From: Isoetes taiwanensis
Lineage: Eukaryota > Streptophyta > Lycopodiopsida > Isoetales > Isoetaceae
Direction: 5' to 3'
DNA: 64,000 bases
Assembly: GCA_021234155.1 (NCBI GenBank)
Contig: JAJEKV010000021.1
Coordinates: 10,221,523-10,285,522 of the forward strand
Shown here: positions 12,551 through 25,961 of the stretch, piece by piece
Position numbering within the stretch: position 1 is the first letter of the stretch
Layout of the letters: every line of letters begins with the position of its first letter
Position numbers and translations under genes: made by a program
The notes under the pieces: generated by a model
The model's database searches: none
What the model was told of the DNA's origin: nothing
Seen by the model: the letters and a program-made list of their open reading frames with translations, nothing else

Positions 12551-13094
12551 ATATTCCATCTATTGATCAAGTAATCAATGTAATATTTAAAGTGTGCAAA
12601 TAGGTGTTTATCTTATATTATAAGGTTTTAGATGTAAAGGATGTAATGCAAGCCCTTTTAGGATTTTAGTTATATCCATCAAGTGACAAATCTATTGATT
12701 TGAATACACGAATTGCCCGCGAAGTTAATCCGCGAGAAGAAACATGCTTAAATATATATCTAGAGTCATTATAAGTCAATTTGATCAGTGGTCTAAGGAG
12801 TTGGATTTGGCTCCAATGCGAGAAGAAGGCATGAGAGATAAAGTAGTGTGGATTAAAGTAATGGTACGGTTTCTCTAGTTTTTACTTTGACATGCTTCTT
12901 AGTCGATTGAGTCATACTCTTCATCCATTAAAAGGTGTCAAAAGAACACAGGATAAATGCAAATGTCAAATGCTTTAGACACTTACTTATATTCATCCAG
13001 TGACAAAAGCTATTGCATCAAAAATCATGAATTACTCTTAAGTTAATCACAACATTAAATATGCCTAGATGTAAACCTTGAGAGTTATTACCAA

Positions 13095-13184
13095 GACAAA
13101 TTTTAGCGAAAGTGGTCTAAGGCGTTTGGATTTACAGGCTCTCCAATCCCAGAAAGGGCATGGGTTCAAATCCATAGTTATCCA
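13095..13184 (+). pseudogene. decayed tRNA-Leu
   Basis: The copy is 90 nt with insertions throughout; the anticodon loop reads TTTACAGG, one base too long. Confidence 0.5.
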
Positions 13185-13503
13185 ATATTCTACATCCATT
13201 GATCAAGTTTTCAATGCCAAGATTTAAGTGCCACAGTTATTTGTTTTATAAAATGAAAGTTTAGAGGACTCAAATGGAAGAAGCATTGAGTGTGGATTAG
13301 GGAATGGTACAAATCGTCCGGTTTTAAAGCTCTTCTTGATCGATGAGTTATACTCTTTACTCACGAAGATTGTCATGAACACGAGGATAAATCATGGAAC
13401 CTTTAGGATTTTAGTCATATTAAGATTTGAATATCATGAATTGCTACGAGAGTTAATCACAAAACAAAACATGGTTAAATGTACAATTGAGAATCATTAC
13501 AAA

Positions 13504-13581
13504 GACAATTTGGTAGAGTGGTCTAAGGTGTTGGATTTAGGCTCCAATCGCGAGGGCATGGGTTCAAATCCATAGTTGTCA
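13504..13581 (+). tRNA. tRNA-Leu(UAG), near-intact
   Basis: This is one of the better copies of the indel-rich part. It is 78 nt, has the UAG loop and B box GGTTCAAATCC, but the A box is TGGTAGAGTGG and one T-stem base is missing. Confidence 0.55.
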
Positions 13582-13861
13582 ATGTTCTACATCCATTGAT
13601 CAAGTTTGCAATGCGAGATTTAAGTGCCGCAGTTATTTGTTTTAGAACTCAAAGGGAAGAGGTACAAATCGTCCGGTTTTTAAAGGTCTTCTTGATCGAT
13701 GAGTTATACCTCTTTACTCACGAAAAGGGGTGTCATGAACCGCGAGGATAAGCCTTGAGACCCTTTAGGCTTTTTATTCATATTGAATTTGAATATCATG
13801 GTGCTACGAAGTTAATCATAAAACAAAACATGGTTAAATGTACAATTGAGAGTCATTACAA

Positions 13862-13942
13862 GACAATTTTGGTAGGAAGTGGTCTAAAGCGTTGGATTTA
13901 GGCTCAATTCGAAGGGCATGGGTTCAAATCCCATAGTTGTCA
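13862..13942 (+). tRNA. tRNA-Leu(UAG), near-intact
   Basis: The copy is 81 nt. The anticodon stem has lost one base (GGCTCAA), and there are two extra bases in the D-arm. The B box, T-arm and 3' acceptor strand match the consensus. Downstream TCAAGTATTCAATG marks class C, without T4. Confidence 0.5.
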
Positions 13943-14499
13943 ATATTCTACATCCATTGATCAAGTATTCAATGCCAAGATTTAAGTGTCCAAATAGGTG
14001 TTTGGTCTTATATTATAAGGTTTGGTGTAAGGGATGTAATGCAAACCCTTTAGGATTTTAGTTATATCCATCCAAGTGACAAAATCTATTGAATTTGAAT
14101 ACATGAATTACCCACGAGAGTTAATCCGCGAGAACAAAAGCGTGCTTAAATGTACATCTTGAGAGTCATTAAAGAAAGTCAATTTGATGAGTGGTCTAAG
14201 GAGTTGGATTCTAGCTCCAATCTGAAAAGGCATGAAAGGCCAAAAAGAAGTAGTGTGGATTAAGTAGTGTTTCCATTCTCTCTAGTTTTAGCGACATGCT
14301 CTTCTTAGTCGTGAGTCATACTCTTCATCCATTAAAAGGGTGTCAAAGAACACAGGATAAATGCAAATGTCAAATGCTTTAGACACTTACTTATATTCAT
14401 CAGAGTGACAAAAGCTATTGCATCAAAAATCATGAGTTGCTACCAAGTTAATCCGCAGCATTAAATATGCCTAGATGTAAACCTTGAGAGTTATTACAA

Positions 14500-14580
14500 G
14501 ACAATTTGGCGGTGGTCTTAGCGTTGGATTTAGGCTCCAATCCGAGAAGGGCATGAAGGTTCAAAATCCCATAGTTGTCA
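14500..14580 (+). tRNA. tRNA-Leu(UAG), near-intact
   Basis: The copy is 81 nt with an intact anticodon arm. The D-arm has lost bases (GGCGGTGG), and the T-arm carries insertions. Confidence 0.5.
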
Positions 14581-14905
14581 ATGTTCTACATCCATTTGAT
14601 CAAGTTTCAATGCCAAGAGTTAGAGATTCACCTGATTATTTGTTTATGAAAATGAAAGTTTAGAGGACTCAAATGGAAGAGCGCGTGAGTGTGGATTAAG
14701 GAATGGGTACAAAATGCGTCGGTTTTTAAGCTCTTCTTGATCGATGAGTTATACTCTTTACTCACGAAAGGTTATCGCCAGACGAGGAACAATGCAGGCC
14801 TTTAGGATTTTGATATATTGAATTTGAATATCATGAATTACTTTCTGAAGTTAATCACAAAAACTTAAAAAACATGGATTTAAATGTACAGGAGAATCAT
14901 TACAA

Positions 14906-14983
14906 GACAATTTGGTAAGTGGTCTAAGAAGGCGTTGGATTTAGGCTCAATCGAAGGCATGGTTCAAATCCACATAGTTGTCA
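14906..14983 (+). pseudogene. decayed tRNA-Leu(UAG)
   Basis: Several single-base losses, including one in the anticodon stem and one in the T-stem. Confidence 0.5.
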
Positions 14984-15278
14984 ATGTTCTACATCCATTG
15001 GTCGATTTTCAATGCCAAGATTTAAGTGCCGCAGTTGTTGTTTATGAAATGAAAAAGGCATTGGTGTGGATTGAGGGAATGGTACAAATCGTCGATTTTC
15101 AAAAGCTCAGCACAACGATGCGATGAGTTATACTCTTTACTCGCGAAAGTGTCATGAACACCGGATAAGCAGGAAGCCCTTTTAGGATTTTAGTCATATT
15201 GAATTTGAATATCTGGGTACTCTGAAGTTAATCACAAAACAAACATGTGGTTAAATGCGCAATTGAGAATCATTACAA

Positions 15279-15361
15279 GACAATTTGGTTTGAGTGGTCT
15301 AGGCGTTGGGTTAGGCTCTGTCCCGAAAAGGGCATGGGTTCAAATCCCATAATAGTTGTCA
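15279..15361 (+). pseudogene. decayed tRNA-Leu(UAG)
   Basis: The B box is intact. The anticodon stem is broken (GTTGGG/CTCTG), and the 3' acceptor strand has a three-base insertion. Confidence 0.5.
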
Positions 15362-16066
15362 ATGTTCACCATCCATTGATCAAGTTTTCAATGCCAAGCG
15401 ATTTAAGGGTGTGCGGTGTTGTTTTAGAAGACTCAAAGGGAAGAGAAGCATTGAGTGTGGATTAAAGGAATGGTACAAATGCGTCCATTTTTAAGCTCTT
15501 CTTGATCGATGAGTTATACCACTCTTTACTCACGAGAAAGGGGTGTCATGAACGAGGATAAATCTGAGACCCTTTAGGATTTTTAGTCATATTGAATTTG
15601 AGACATATGGGTACTCTGAAGTTATTCACAAAAAAAACATGGTTAAATGTACAATTGAAATCATTACAAGGCTGATAAAGGTGAGGGTCTGGCGTTGGTT
15701 GGAAAACTCCAATCCAGAAAGGGCATGGGTTTCAATCCCATAGTTGTCAATGTTCTACATTCGTAGTCAAGTTTTCAATGCCAAGATTTAGTGCCGCAGT
15801 TGTTGTTTATGAAAATGAAAGTTTAGAAGACTCAAAGGGAAGAGAGCGCGTGAGTGTGGATTAAAGGAATGGAGTGAATGCGTCCGGTTTTAAAACACGT
15901 CGATGAGTTATACTCTTTACTTACTCACGAAAGGGTGTCATGAACCGAGGATAAGCGCGAGGCCACTTTAGGATTTTGAGGTAAAATTGAATTTAGATAT
16001 CATGGATTACTCTGAAGTTAATGCAAAACAAAACATGGTTAAATGTACAATTGAGAATCATTACAA

Positions 16067-16146
16067 GACAATTTGGTGAGTGGTCTAAAGGCGTTGGATT
16101 TGACTCCAATCGAGAAGGGCATGGGGTTTGAAATCCATAGTTGTCA
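16067..16146 (+). pseudogene. decayed tRNA-Leu
   Basis: The anticodon loop reads TTTGACT, so UAG is lost, and the B box is changed to GGTTTGAAATCC. Confidence 0.5.
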
Positions 16147-17428
16147 ATGTTCCTACATCCATTGATCAAGTTTTTTCAATGCCATGCCGCAGTTATTTGT
16201 TTAGAAGGCTCAAGGAAGAGAAGCGCGTGAGTGTGGATTAAAGGAATGGTACAAATGCGTCCCGTTTTAAAGCTCTTCGCCGACTAGGTGATTTTAATAG
16301 AAAGGTTGTGGCAGGATAGCGGGCTTTTAGAACATTTATGGCCAGGAGATTTTGGGTATGTTTAAGAATTAAATCATAAAACAAGTTGTCCATGCAGGTG
16401 AGATTAAATTTTCAGGCATTTGGGCAGGTAGAATACAAAAGCGTTGGATTTAGGCTTCCGATTAAGGGCATGGGTTCAAATCCATAGTTGTCAATATTCT
16501 ATATCCATTGATCAAATATTCAATGCCAAGATTTAAGTGTGCAAATAGCCAAGGTTTGGTCTGTAAGGATGTAATGCAAACCCTTTAGGATTTTAGTTAT
16601 ATCCATCAAGTGAAAAATCTATGAATTTGAATACATGAATTGCCACCGAAGTTAATCACGAAACAAAACATGCCCAAATATATATGCTCACCGAGAGTCA
16701 TTATAAGTCAATTTGTCCAGTGGTCACAGGAGTTGGATTCTCCAATCTGAAAAGGCATGAAAAGATAAAAGGTAGTGTGGATTAAAAGTAATTGTTTTCA
16801 AGTTCTCTAGTTTTTAGCGGCATGCTCTTCTTAGTCGGCCGAGTCGCTCTTCATCCATTAAAAGGAGTGTCAAGAACCTGAGGATAAATGCAAATGTCAA
16901 ATGCTTTGGAGCACTTACTTATATTCATGCATTGACAAAAGCTATTGCATCAAAAATCATGAGTTGCTACCAGTTAATCACAACATTAAATATGCCTAGA
17001 TGTAAACCTTGAGAGTTATTAGAACCAATTTGTGCAGGAGTGGTCACAAAGTAAATTCAGGATTTAGGCTCCAATCAGAAGGGCATGGAGTTTCAAATCC
17101 ATAGTTGTCAATTTTTCTACATCCATTGATCAAGTTTTCAATGCAAGATTTAAGTGCCTTGATTGTTGTTTATGAAAATGATTTAGAAGACTCAAAGAGG
17201 AAGAGAGCGCGTGGTGGATTAAGGAATGGTACAAAATCGTCCGGTTTTTAAACTCTTCTTGATCGATGAGTTATACTCTTTACTCACGAGAAAGTGTGTG
17301 AACGAGGATAAGCCTTGAGACCCTTTAGGCTTTTAGTCATATTGAATTTGAATATCATGAATTGCTCACAGAGTTAATCCTAAAGCAAGAAACATGGTTA
17401 AATGTACATATTGAAAATCATTACACAA

Positions 17429-17509
17429 GACAATTTGGTAAGTGGTCTAAAGGCGTTGGATTTTAGGCTCCAATTTGAAAGAACTTAGGTTCAAATCCAC
17501 AGGTTGTCA
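17429..17509 (+). pseudogene. decayed tRNA-Leu(UAG)
   Basis: UAG loop retained with an extra T. The variable arm and T-stem are altered (GAACTTAGG). Confidence 0.5.
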
Positions 17510-18050
17510 ATATTCTACATCCATTGATCAAGTAATCAATGCCAGAATTTAGAATTGCAAGTCGATTGTTTATCTTATATTTATAAGGTTGAGTGTAAGG
17601 ATGTATAATGCAAACCCTTTAGGATTTTAGTTATATGCATCAAGTGACAAAATCTATTGAATTTGAATGCATGAATTGCCACGAAGTTAATCCGCGAGAA
17701 CAAAACATGCTTAAATATATATATCTAGAGTCATTAAAGTCAGATTTGATGAGTGGTCTAAGGAGTTGGATTTAGCGGCTCCGATAAAGGCATGAGAAGA
17801 TAAAGAGAAGTAGTGTGGATTAAAGTAATGGTACAAGTTCTCTAGTTTTTTGACATGCTCTTCTTGGTCGTGAGTCATACTCTTCATCCAAACTAAAGGT
17901 CGCCGAGAACAAAGGATAAATGCAAATGTCAAATACTTTAGACACTTACTTATATTCATCAAGTGACAAAGGCTGACCATCAAAAATCATGAATTGCTGC
18001 AAGTTAATCCACAACATTAAATATGTCTAGATGTAAACGAGTTATTACAA

Positions 18051-18134
18051 GACAATTTGGCGAGTGGTCTATTTCGTTGGATTTAGGCTCCAATCCGAGA
18101 AAGGGCATGGGTTCAAATCCCACTTAGTTGTCCA
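18051..18134 (+). pseudogene. decayed tRNA-Leu(UAG)
   Basis: Anticodon arm and B box are intact. There is a D-arm deletion, and extra bases lie in the T-stem and 3' end. Confidence 0.5.
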
Positions 18135-18459
18135 TGCTTCTACATCCATTTGATCAAGGATTTTTTCAATGCGAGTTAAGTGCAGTTATTTGTTTATGAA
18201 AATTAAAGTTTAGGGACTCAAATGGGAAGAGCGCATTAGTGTGATTAAAAGGGAGATAAATTTTCCAATGTGGGTTTTTAAAAACAACTGTGATCGATGG
18301 GTTACATACTCTTTACTCACACGAGAAAGGTGTCATGAACGAGGATAAATCTGGAGACCCTTTAGGATTTTAGTCATAGTAATTTGAATATCATGAATTA
18401 CTCTGAAGTTGTCACAAAACAAAACATAGTTTAAATGTACAATTGAGAATCATTTACAA

Positions 18460-18540
18460 GACAATTTGGTAAAATTGGTCTAATCGTTGGATTTGACTCC
18501 AATCAGAAAGGGCATGGGTTCAAAATTCACATAGTTGTCA
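18460..18540 (+). pseudogene. decayed tRNA-Leu
   Basis: The loop reads TTTGACT, so UAG is lost. The A box is destroyed (TGGTAAAATTGG). Confidence 0.5.
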
Positions 18541-18855
18541 ATATTCTACATCCATTGATAAATTTTCAATGCCAAGATTTGAAGTTGCAGTTGTTGTTTG
18601 AAAATGAAAGTTTAGAAGACTCAAAGGGAAGAAGGCGTGAGTGGATTAAAGGAATAGATGCAATCGTCCGATTTTTAAAGCTCTTCTTGATCGATGAGTT
18701 ATACTCTTTACTCGAAAGGGTGTCATGAACCGCGAGGATAAGCCTTGAGACCCTTTAGGCTTTTATTCATATTGAATTTGAATATCATGAATTGCTCTGA
18801 AGTTAATCATAAAAAACAAAACATGGTTAAATGTACAATTGAGAAGTCATTACAA

Positions 18856-18930
18856 GACAATTTGGTCAGTGGTCTGTCGTTGGATTTAGGCTCCAATTCG
18901 AAAGGCATGTGTTCAAATCCATAGTTGCCA
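18856..18930 (+). pseudogene. decayed tRNA-Leu(UAG)
   Basis: UAG loop present; the D-arm is five bases short and the T-stem is mispaired. Confidence 0.5.
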
Positions 18931-19478
18931 ATATTCTACATCCATTGATCAAGTAGTATTACTTGAGATTTAAGTCATACCAAATCGGTGTTTATCTTAT
19001 ATTACAGGGTTTTGAGTCTTAAGGATGTAATGCAAACCCGCTAGGATTTTAGTTATATCCATCAGAGTGACAAAATCTATTGAATTTGAATACATGGTAC
19101 CCGCAAGTTAATCCGCGAGAACAAAACATGCTTAAATATATATCTCGAGGTCATTAAAAGTCAATTTGTCAGTGGTCTAAGGAGTTGGATTTGCTGGCTC
19201 CAATCACGAAAAGGCATGAGAAGATAAAAGAAATGGATGGATTAAAGTAATGGTACAAGTTCTCTAGTTTTTATGACATGCTCTTCTTAGTCGGTGAGTC
19301 ATACTCTTCATCCATTAAAGGTGTAGAACACAAGGATAAATGCAAATGTCGAAATGCCTTTAGACACTTACTTATATTCATCAAGTGACAAAGCTATTGC
19401 ATCAAAAATCATGAATTGCTACCAGAGTTAATCACAGCATTAAATATGTCTAGATGTAAACCTTGAGAGTTATTACAA

Positions 19479-19558
19479 GACTAATTTGGTAGAGTGGTCT
19501 AACTGGATTGGATTTAGGCTCGATCAGAAAGGGCATGGGTTCAAATCCATAGTTGTCA
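19479..19558 (+). pseudogene. decayed tRNA-Leu(UAG)
   Basis: 80 nt, but the 3' strand of the anticodon stem (CTCGAT) and one T-stem base are lost. Confidence 0.5.
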
Positions 19559-20263
19559 ATGTTCTGTCCATTTGATGATCAAGTTTTCAATGCCAAGAGT
19601 TAAATTACACGGTGTTTGTTTATGAAAATTAAAGTTTAGAGGACTCAAATGGAAGAAGCATTAGGTGGGGTTGGTTGGTTAAGGGGGCTTGTTTGGGGTT
19701 TGTGGCAAATCACTCACGAAGGGTGTCATGAACCGCGAGGATAAATGCAGACCTTTAGGATTTTAGTCATAACTGAATTTGAATATCATGAATTACTCAC
19801 GAAGTTAATCACAAAAACAAAACATAGCGGTTAAATGTACAATTGAGAATCATTACACAAGACGAATTTGGTAGAGTGGTCTGTCGTTGGATTTAGGCTC
19901 AATCGAAAGGCATAGGTTCAAATCCGCCAGACGTAATGTTCTACATCATTGATCAAGTTTTCAATGCCAAGATTTAAAGTGCCATGATTATTTGTTTGAA
20001 ATAAGAAAGTTTAGAAGAACTCAAAGGGAAGAGAAGGCATTGGAGTGTGGATTAAAGGAATGGTACAAATGCGTCCGAGTTTTTAAAAGCTCTTTCTTGA
20101 TCGATGGAGTTATACTCTTTACTCACACGAAAGGGTGTCATGAACAGAGGATAGCCTTGAGACCCTTTAGGCTTTATTCATATTGAATTTGAATATCATG
20201 AATTGCTCTGAAGTTAATCATAAAACAAAACATGGTTAAATGTACAATTGAGAATCATTACAA

Positions 20264-20345
20264 GACAATTTATTCGAGTGGTCTAATGCGTTGAATTTAG
20301 GCTCCAATTAGAAAAGGGCATGTGTTCAAAATCCCATAGTTGTCG
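20264..20345 (+). pseudogene. decayed tRNA-Leu(UAG)
   Basis: UAG loop is intact, but the anticodon stem (TTGAA), the A box start (TATTCGAGTGG) and the discriminator region are changed. Confidence 0.5.
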
Positions 20346-20896
20346 ATATTCTACATCCATTGATCAAGTATTCAATGCCAAAAGATTTAAGTGTGCAAAT
20401 GGGGGTGTTTATCTTATATTATAAGGTTTTGATTGTAATAATGTAATGCAAACCCTTTTAGGGTACAGTTATATCCATCAAGTGACAAAATCTATTGAAT
20501 TTGAATACATGAATTACCCAGAAGTTAATCTGAGAACAAAGCGTGCTTAAATGTACATCTTGAGAGTCATTAAAAGTCAATTTGATGAGTGGTCTAAGGA
20601 GTTAGTTCAGCTCCAATCACGAAAAGGCATGAGAGAAGATAAAGAAGTAGTGTGGATTAAAGTAATGGTACAAGTTCTCTAGTTTTTTAGTAGCATGCTC
20701 TTCTTAATTAAGTGTACTCATCCATTAAAGTGTATCCAAGAACACAAGGATAAATGCAAATGTCAAATGCTACTTTAGACACTTACTTATATTCATCAAG
20801 TGACAAAAGCTATTGCATCAAAAATCATGAATTGCTACCAAGTTAATCACAACATTAAATATGCCTAGATGTAAACCTTGAGAGGTTATTACACAA

Positions 20897-20975
20897 GACA
20901 ATTTGGTAGAAGTGGTCTAAGGCGTTGGATTTAGGCTCCAATCGAAGGGCATGGGTTCAAATCCCATAGTTGTCG
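20897..20975 (+). tRNA. tRNA-Leu(UAG), near-intact
   Basis: The anticodon arm, B box and T-arm match the consensus. The A box carries a one-base insertion, the variable arm is two bases short, and the discriminator is G instead of A. Confidence 0.55.
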
Positions 20976-21010
20976 ATGTTCTACATCCATTGATCAAGTT
21001 TTCAATGCCA

Positions 21011-21066
21011 AAAGGCGTTGGATTTAGGCTCCAATGAAAGGGCATGGGTTCAAATCCGGTTGTCAA
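21011..21066 (+). pseudogene. 3' part of tRNA-Leu fused to a spacer
   Basis: A spacer ending in CAATGCCAAAAG runs straight into the anticodon stem (GCGTTGG). The acceptor and D-arm are missing. The same junction recurs at 27837. Confidence 0.6.
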
Positions 21067-21719
21067 TATTCTACATCCTATTGATCAAATAATCAATGCA
21101 ATGATTTAAGTGTGCAAATAGGTGTTTATCTTATATTATAAGGTTTAGAATTAGCAAAGATGTAATGCAAAACCCTTTAGGATTTTTAGTTATATCCATC
21201 AAAATTGACAAAAATCTATTGAATTTGAATACATGAATTGCCAAAGTAATGTCGGTGTAAGGATGTGAAAATACAAAACCCTTTAGGATTTTAGTTATAT
21301 CCATCAAGTGACAAAATCTATTGAATTTGAATACATGAATTGCCACCGAAGTTAATCCATGAGAACAAAGCGTGCTTAAATGTACATCTTGAGAGTCATT
21401 AAAGTCAATTTGATGAGTGTGGTCTAAGTTGTTGGATTTAGCTCCAATGCGAAGAGCATGAGAAGATAAAGTGGTATGGATTAAAGTAATGGTACAAGTT
21501 CTCTAGTTTTAGCGGCATGCTCTTTCTTAGTCAGTCGCTTACTCTTCTCATCCATTAAAGATTTAGCCGAGAACACAAGGATAAATGCAAATGTCAAATG
21601 CTTTAGACACTTGCCTTATTCTAAATAGTGACAAAGCTATTGCATCTAAAATCATGAATTGCTACCAAGTTAATCACAATATTAAATATGTCTAGATGTA
21701 AATCTTGAGAGTTATTACA

Positions 21720-21812
21720 GGCAATTTGGTAGAAAGTGGTCTAAGGAAGCGTTGGGTTTTGGAAGCTCTCCCGATGTCAGAAAGGGCATGAGTTCAAATC
21801 CCATAGTTGTCA
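21720..21812 (+). pseudogene. decayed tRNA-Leu
   Basis: 93 nt. The 3' half is intact, but the anticodon loop and stem are disrupted. Confidence 0.5.
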
Positions 21813-22146
21813 ATGTTCTACATCCATTGATCAAGAAGTTTTTCAATGCCAAAGATTTAGAGATTACTTGCGATTGTTGTTTATGAAAATGAAAGTTTAG
21901 AGGACTCAAAGGGAAGAGAGGCATTGGTGTGGATTAAGGAATGGTACAAATGCGTCCGATTTTTTAAAGCTCTTCTTGATAGATGAGTTATACTCTTTTA
22001 CTCACGAAAAGGGTATCATGAACAGGATAGCCTTTATGACCCTTTAGGCTTTTAGTCATATTGAATTTGAATATCATGAATTACTTTCACGAGAGTTAAT
22101 CATAAAACAAAAACATGGTTAGATGTACATATTGAAAATCATTTGC

Positions 22147-22224
22147 GAACAATTTGGTAGAGTGGTCTCACGGTTGGTTGGAAACCAATTCGAAGGGGCA
22201 TGGATTCAAATCCCGCGATTGTCA
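22147..22224 (+). pseudogene. decayed tRNA-Leu
   Basis: The anticodon arm is lost (GGTTGGTTGGAAACC), and T-stem mismatches are present. Confidence 0.5.
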
Positions 22225-24073
22225 ATATTCTACATCCATTGTCAGTAATCAATGCCAAGATTTAAAGTGTGCAAATAGGTGTTTATCTTATATTATAAGG
22301 GTTTGATTGTAAGGATGTAATGCAAACCCTTTAGGATTTTTAGTATAACCATCAAGTGACAAAATCTATTGAATTTGAATCGTGAATTGCCGCGAAGTTA
22401 ATCCGCAGAACAAAACATGCTTAAATATATATCTAGGGGAGTCATTAAAAGTCAATTTGATGAGTGGTCTAAGGAGTTGGTTTAGGCTCCAATCTGAAAG
22501 GCATGAGAAGATAAAAGTAGTATGGATTAAAGTAATGGTACAAGTTCTCTAGTTTTAGCAGGCATACTCTTCTTAATTATTGAGGTCATACTCTTCATCG
22601 CATTAAAAGGTGCCAAGAGAACACAAGGATAAATGCAAATGTCAAATACTTTAGACACTTACTTATATTCATCAAGTGACAAAAGCTATTGCATCAAAAA
22701 TCATGGTGCTACCAGGGTCCATCACAACATTAAATATGCACAGATCTTAAACGCCTGGCAGAAACTATCAATATCAATGCCAGAGTTAAAGTGCGCAGTT
22801 ACTCCAAAGAAGGCGCGTGAGTGTGGATTAAAGGAATGGTACAAAATCGTCGGTTTTTAGAAACTCTTCTTGATCGATCGTTATACTCTTTTACTCACGA
22901 AGGGGTGTCATGAACACGAGGATAAATGGAGACCCTTTAGGATTTTATCATATTGAATTTGAATATCATGAATTGCTAGGTTAAATACAAAACAAAACAT
23001 GGTTAAATGTACAATTTGAGAATCATTACAGAGACAGATTTGGTAGGAGTGGTCTAGTTGGATTTGAAGCAATCCAGAAAGGGCATGGGTTCAAAATCCA
23101 TAGTTATCAATGTTCATCAAGTGATCAAGTTTTCAAATGCCAAGATTTAAGTGCCTTGATTTGTTTTATGAAAATGAAAGTTTAGAAGACTCAAAGGGAA
23201 GAAGCGCGTGAGTGTGGATTAAAGCAATGGTACAAATCGTCAGGTTTTTAAAAAGCTCTTCTTGATCACGATGAGTTATACTCTTTACTCACGAAAGGTG
23301 TCATGAACACGAGGATAAGCCTTGGAGACCCTTTAGGCTTTTATTCATATTGCATTTTGAATATCATGAATTGCCTAAAGAAGTTAATCATAAAAACAAA
23401 ACATGGTTAAATGTACAATTGAGAATCATTACGAACGAACATTTGGTAGAGTGGTCTAATCTCTGCGTTGGATTTAGGCTCCAATGAAGGAGCGTAGGTT
23501 CAAATCATAGTTGTCAATATTCTACATTTATTGATCAAGTATTGATGCCAAGATTTAAGTGTGCAAATCATTAATTTTATCTTATATTATAAGGTTTTGA
23601 TTGTAAGGATGTAATGCAAACCCTTTAGGATTTTAGTTATATATCCATCAAGTGACAAAATCTATTGAATTTGAATACATGAATTGCCACACGAAGTTAA
23701 TCGAACAAAGCGTGCTTAAATATACATCTTGAGAGTCATTTAAAAGTCAATTTGATCACGAGTGGTCACAGGAGTTGGATTTAGCTCAATGCGAGAAAGG
23801 CATGAAAGGGAAGATAAAAAGTAGTGTGGATTAAAATAATGGTGTTACAAGTTCTCTAGTTTTTTAGTAGCATGCTCTTCTTGAGTGTGAGAGTCATACT
23901 CTTCATCCATTAAAAGGGTGTCAAGAACCTGAGGATAAATGCAAATGTCAAATGCTTTAGACACTTGCTTATATTCATCAAGTGACAAAAACTGTGCATC
24001 AAAAAATCATGGTGCTACCAAGTTAATAACAACATTAAATATGCCTGAATAGAAACCTTAAGAGTTATTACAA

Positions 24074-24156
24074 GACAATTTGGCGAGTGGTCACAAGGCG
24101 TTGGATTTGAGCTCCAATCAGAAAGGACATGGGTTCTGCAAATCCCATAGTTGTCA
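24074..24156 (+). pseudogene. decayed tRNA-Leu
   Basis: The loop reads TTTGAGC and the T-loop has a three-base insertion. Confidence 0.5.
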
Positions 24157-24867
24157 ATGTTCTACATCCAGTGATCAAGTTTTCAGTACTTGAATTTAAG
24201 TGCAGTTATTTGTTTATGAAAGTAGAAAGTTTAGAGGACTCAAAGGAAGAGAAGCAGCATTAGTGTGGATTAAAGGAATGGTACAAATGCGTCCGGTTTT
24301 TAAAAGCTCTTCTTGATCCCGAGCATTGGTATTGGATTAAAGGAATGGTACAAATCGTCCGATTTTAAGCTCTTCTTGATCGATGAGTTATACTCTTTAC
24401 TCCTGTGAAAGGTGTCATGAACACGAGGATTTTAGTTATATCCATCAAGTGACAAAATCTATTGAATTTGAATACCGCAATTGCCCGCGAAGTTAATCCG
24501 CAGAACAAAAGCGTTAAATGTACATCTCGAGAGTCATTATAAGTCAATTTGATCGAGTGGTCTAAGGAGTTGGATTTCTTGGCTCAATCTGAAAGGCATG
24601 AGAAGATAAAGAAGTAGTGGATTCAAAGTAGTAATTTGCAAGTTCTCTGGTTTTAGTGACATGCTCTTCTTAGTCGATTGAGTCATACTCTTCATCCATT
24701 AAAGGTGTCAGAACACAAGGATAAATGCAAATGTCAAATGCTTTGGAGCACTTACTTATATTCATCAAAAAGAGTGACAAAAGCTATTGCATCTAAAATC
24801 ATGAATTGCTACCAAGTTAATCACAATATTAAATATGTAAATGTAAAATCTTGGGAAGTTATTACAA

Positions 24868-24949
24868 GACGAATTTGGTAGAGTGTGGTCTAAGGTGTTG
24901 GATTTAGGCTCCAATCGAAAGAGGCATGGGTTCAAATCCATAGTTATCA
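24868..24949 (+). tRNA. tRNA-Leu(UAG), near-intact
   Basis: The anticodon arm (TTGGA/TCCAA around TTTAGGC) is intact. There is one extra base in the acceptor strand, two extra in the D-arm, and one T-stem base is missing. Confidence 0.45.
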
Positions 24950-25087
24950 ATGTTCTACATCCATTGATCAAGTTTTCAATGCGAATTTAAGCACACTTAC
25001 CAGTTATTTGTTTTATGAAAATGAAAGTTCGGAGGAATCCAAAAGGGAAGAAGAGCATTAGTGTGGATTAAAGGAATGGTACAAATC

Positions 25088-25300
25088 GGGGAGCGAGGGA
25101 GGGAAGGAAAGGGATGGGAAAACAAAAAGGAAACATATGTAGAGAAAGGCGAGAAAGAAAGGGAAAAGAAAAAGTAAGAAAATAAGAAAAAATGGAAATC
25201 GCGGGATAGAGCAAAGGGAAAGGGAAAGGGATATGTGGCTTTTTCTCACTTGCATCCCCAAAAGCATTTATAGGCTCTGACTTATGCTGACAGCAGGCTT
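25088..25300 (+). repeat. purine-rich insert within the satellite
   Basis: A monomer is interrupted after GGTACAAATC by about 150 bases of nearly pure A/G (to about 25240), then about 70 bases of unrelated sequence. The array resumes in class-D spacer near 25308. On the other strand this is the same kind of CT-rich sequence as at 4408-4780 and 58041-58890. Open frames across it are compositional. Confidence 0.75.
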
Positions 25301-25961
25301 CATTACTAGTGAGAAGATAAAAAGTAGTGCTTAGTTAAAGTAATGGTACAAGTTCTCTGGCTTTTAGCGGCATGCTCTTCTTGGTCGTGAGTCATACTCT
25401 TCATCAAAGAGATTATGTCAAGAACACAGGATAAATGCAAATGTCAAATGCTTTAGACACTTACTTATATTACGTAGTGACAAAAGCTATTGCATCAAAA
25501 ATCATGGTGCTACCAAGTTAATCACAACATTAAATATGCCTAGATGTAAACCTTGAGAGTTATTACCAGACAATTTGGCAGTGGTCACAAAGTTGGATTT
25601 AGGCTCGATCAGAAGGGGCATGGATTCCAAATCCCATAGTTGTCAATGTTCTACATCCATTGATCAAGTTTTCAATACGAGTTAAGTGCCACAGTTGTTG
25701 TTTATGAAAATTAAAGTTTAGAGGACTCAAAGGGAAGGCGCGTGAGTGTGGATTAAAGGAATGGTACAAATCGTCAGTTGCAAAAAGCTCTTCTTGATCG
25801 ATGAGTTATAATCTTTACTCAAGGGTGTCATGAATACGAGGGATATAGCGAGACCCTTTAGGCTTTTAGTCATATTGAATTTGAATATCATGAAGTGCTT
25901 TCTGAAGTTAATCATAAGGAAACAAAACATGGTTAAATGTACATATTGAGAATCATTACAA

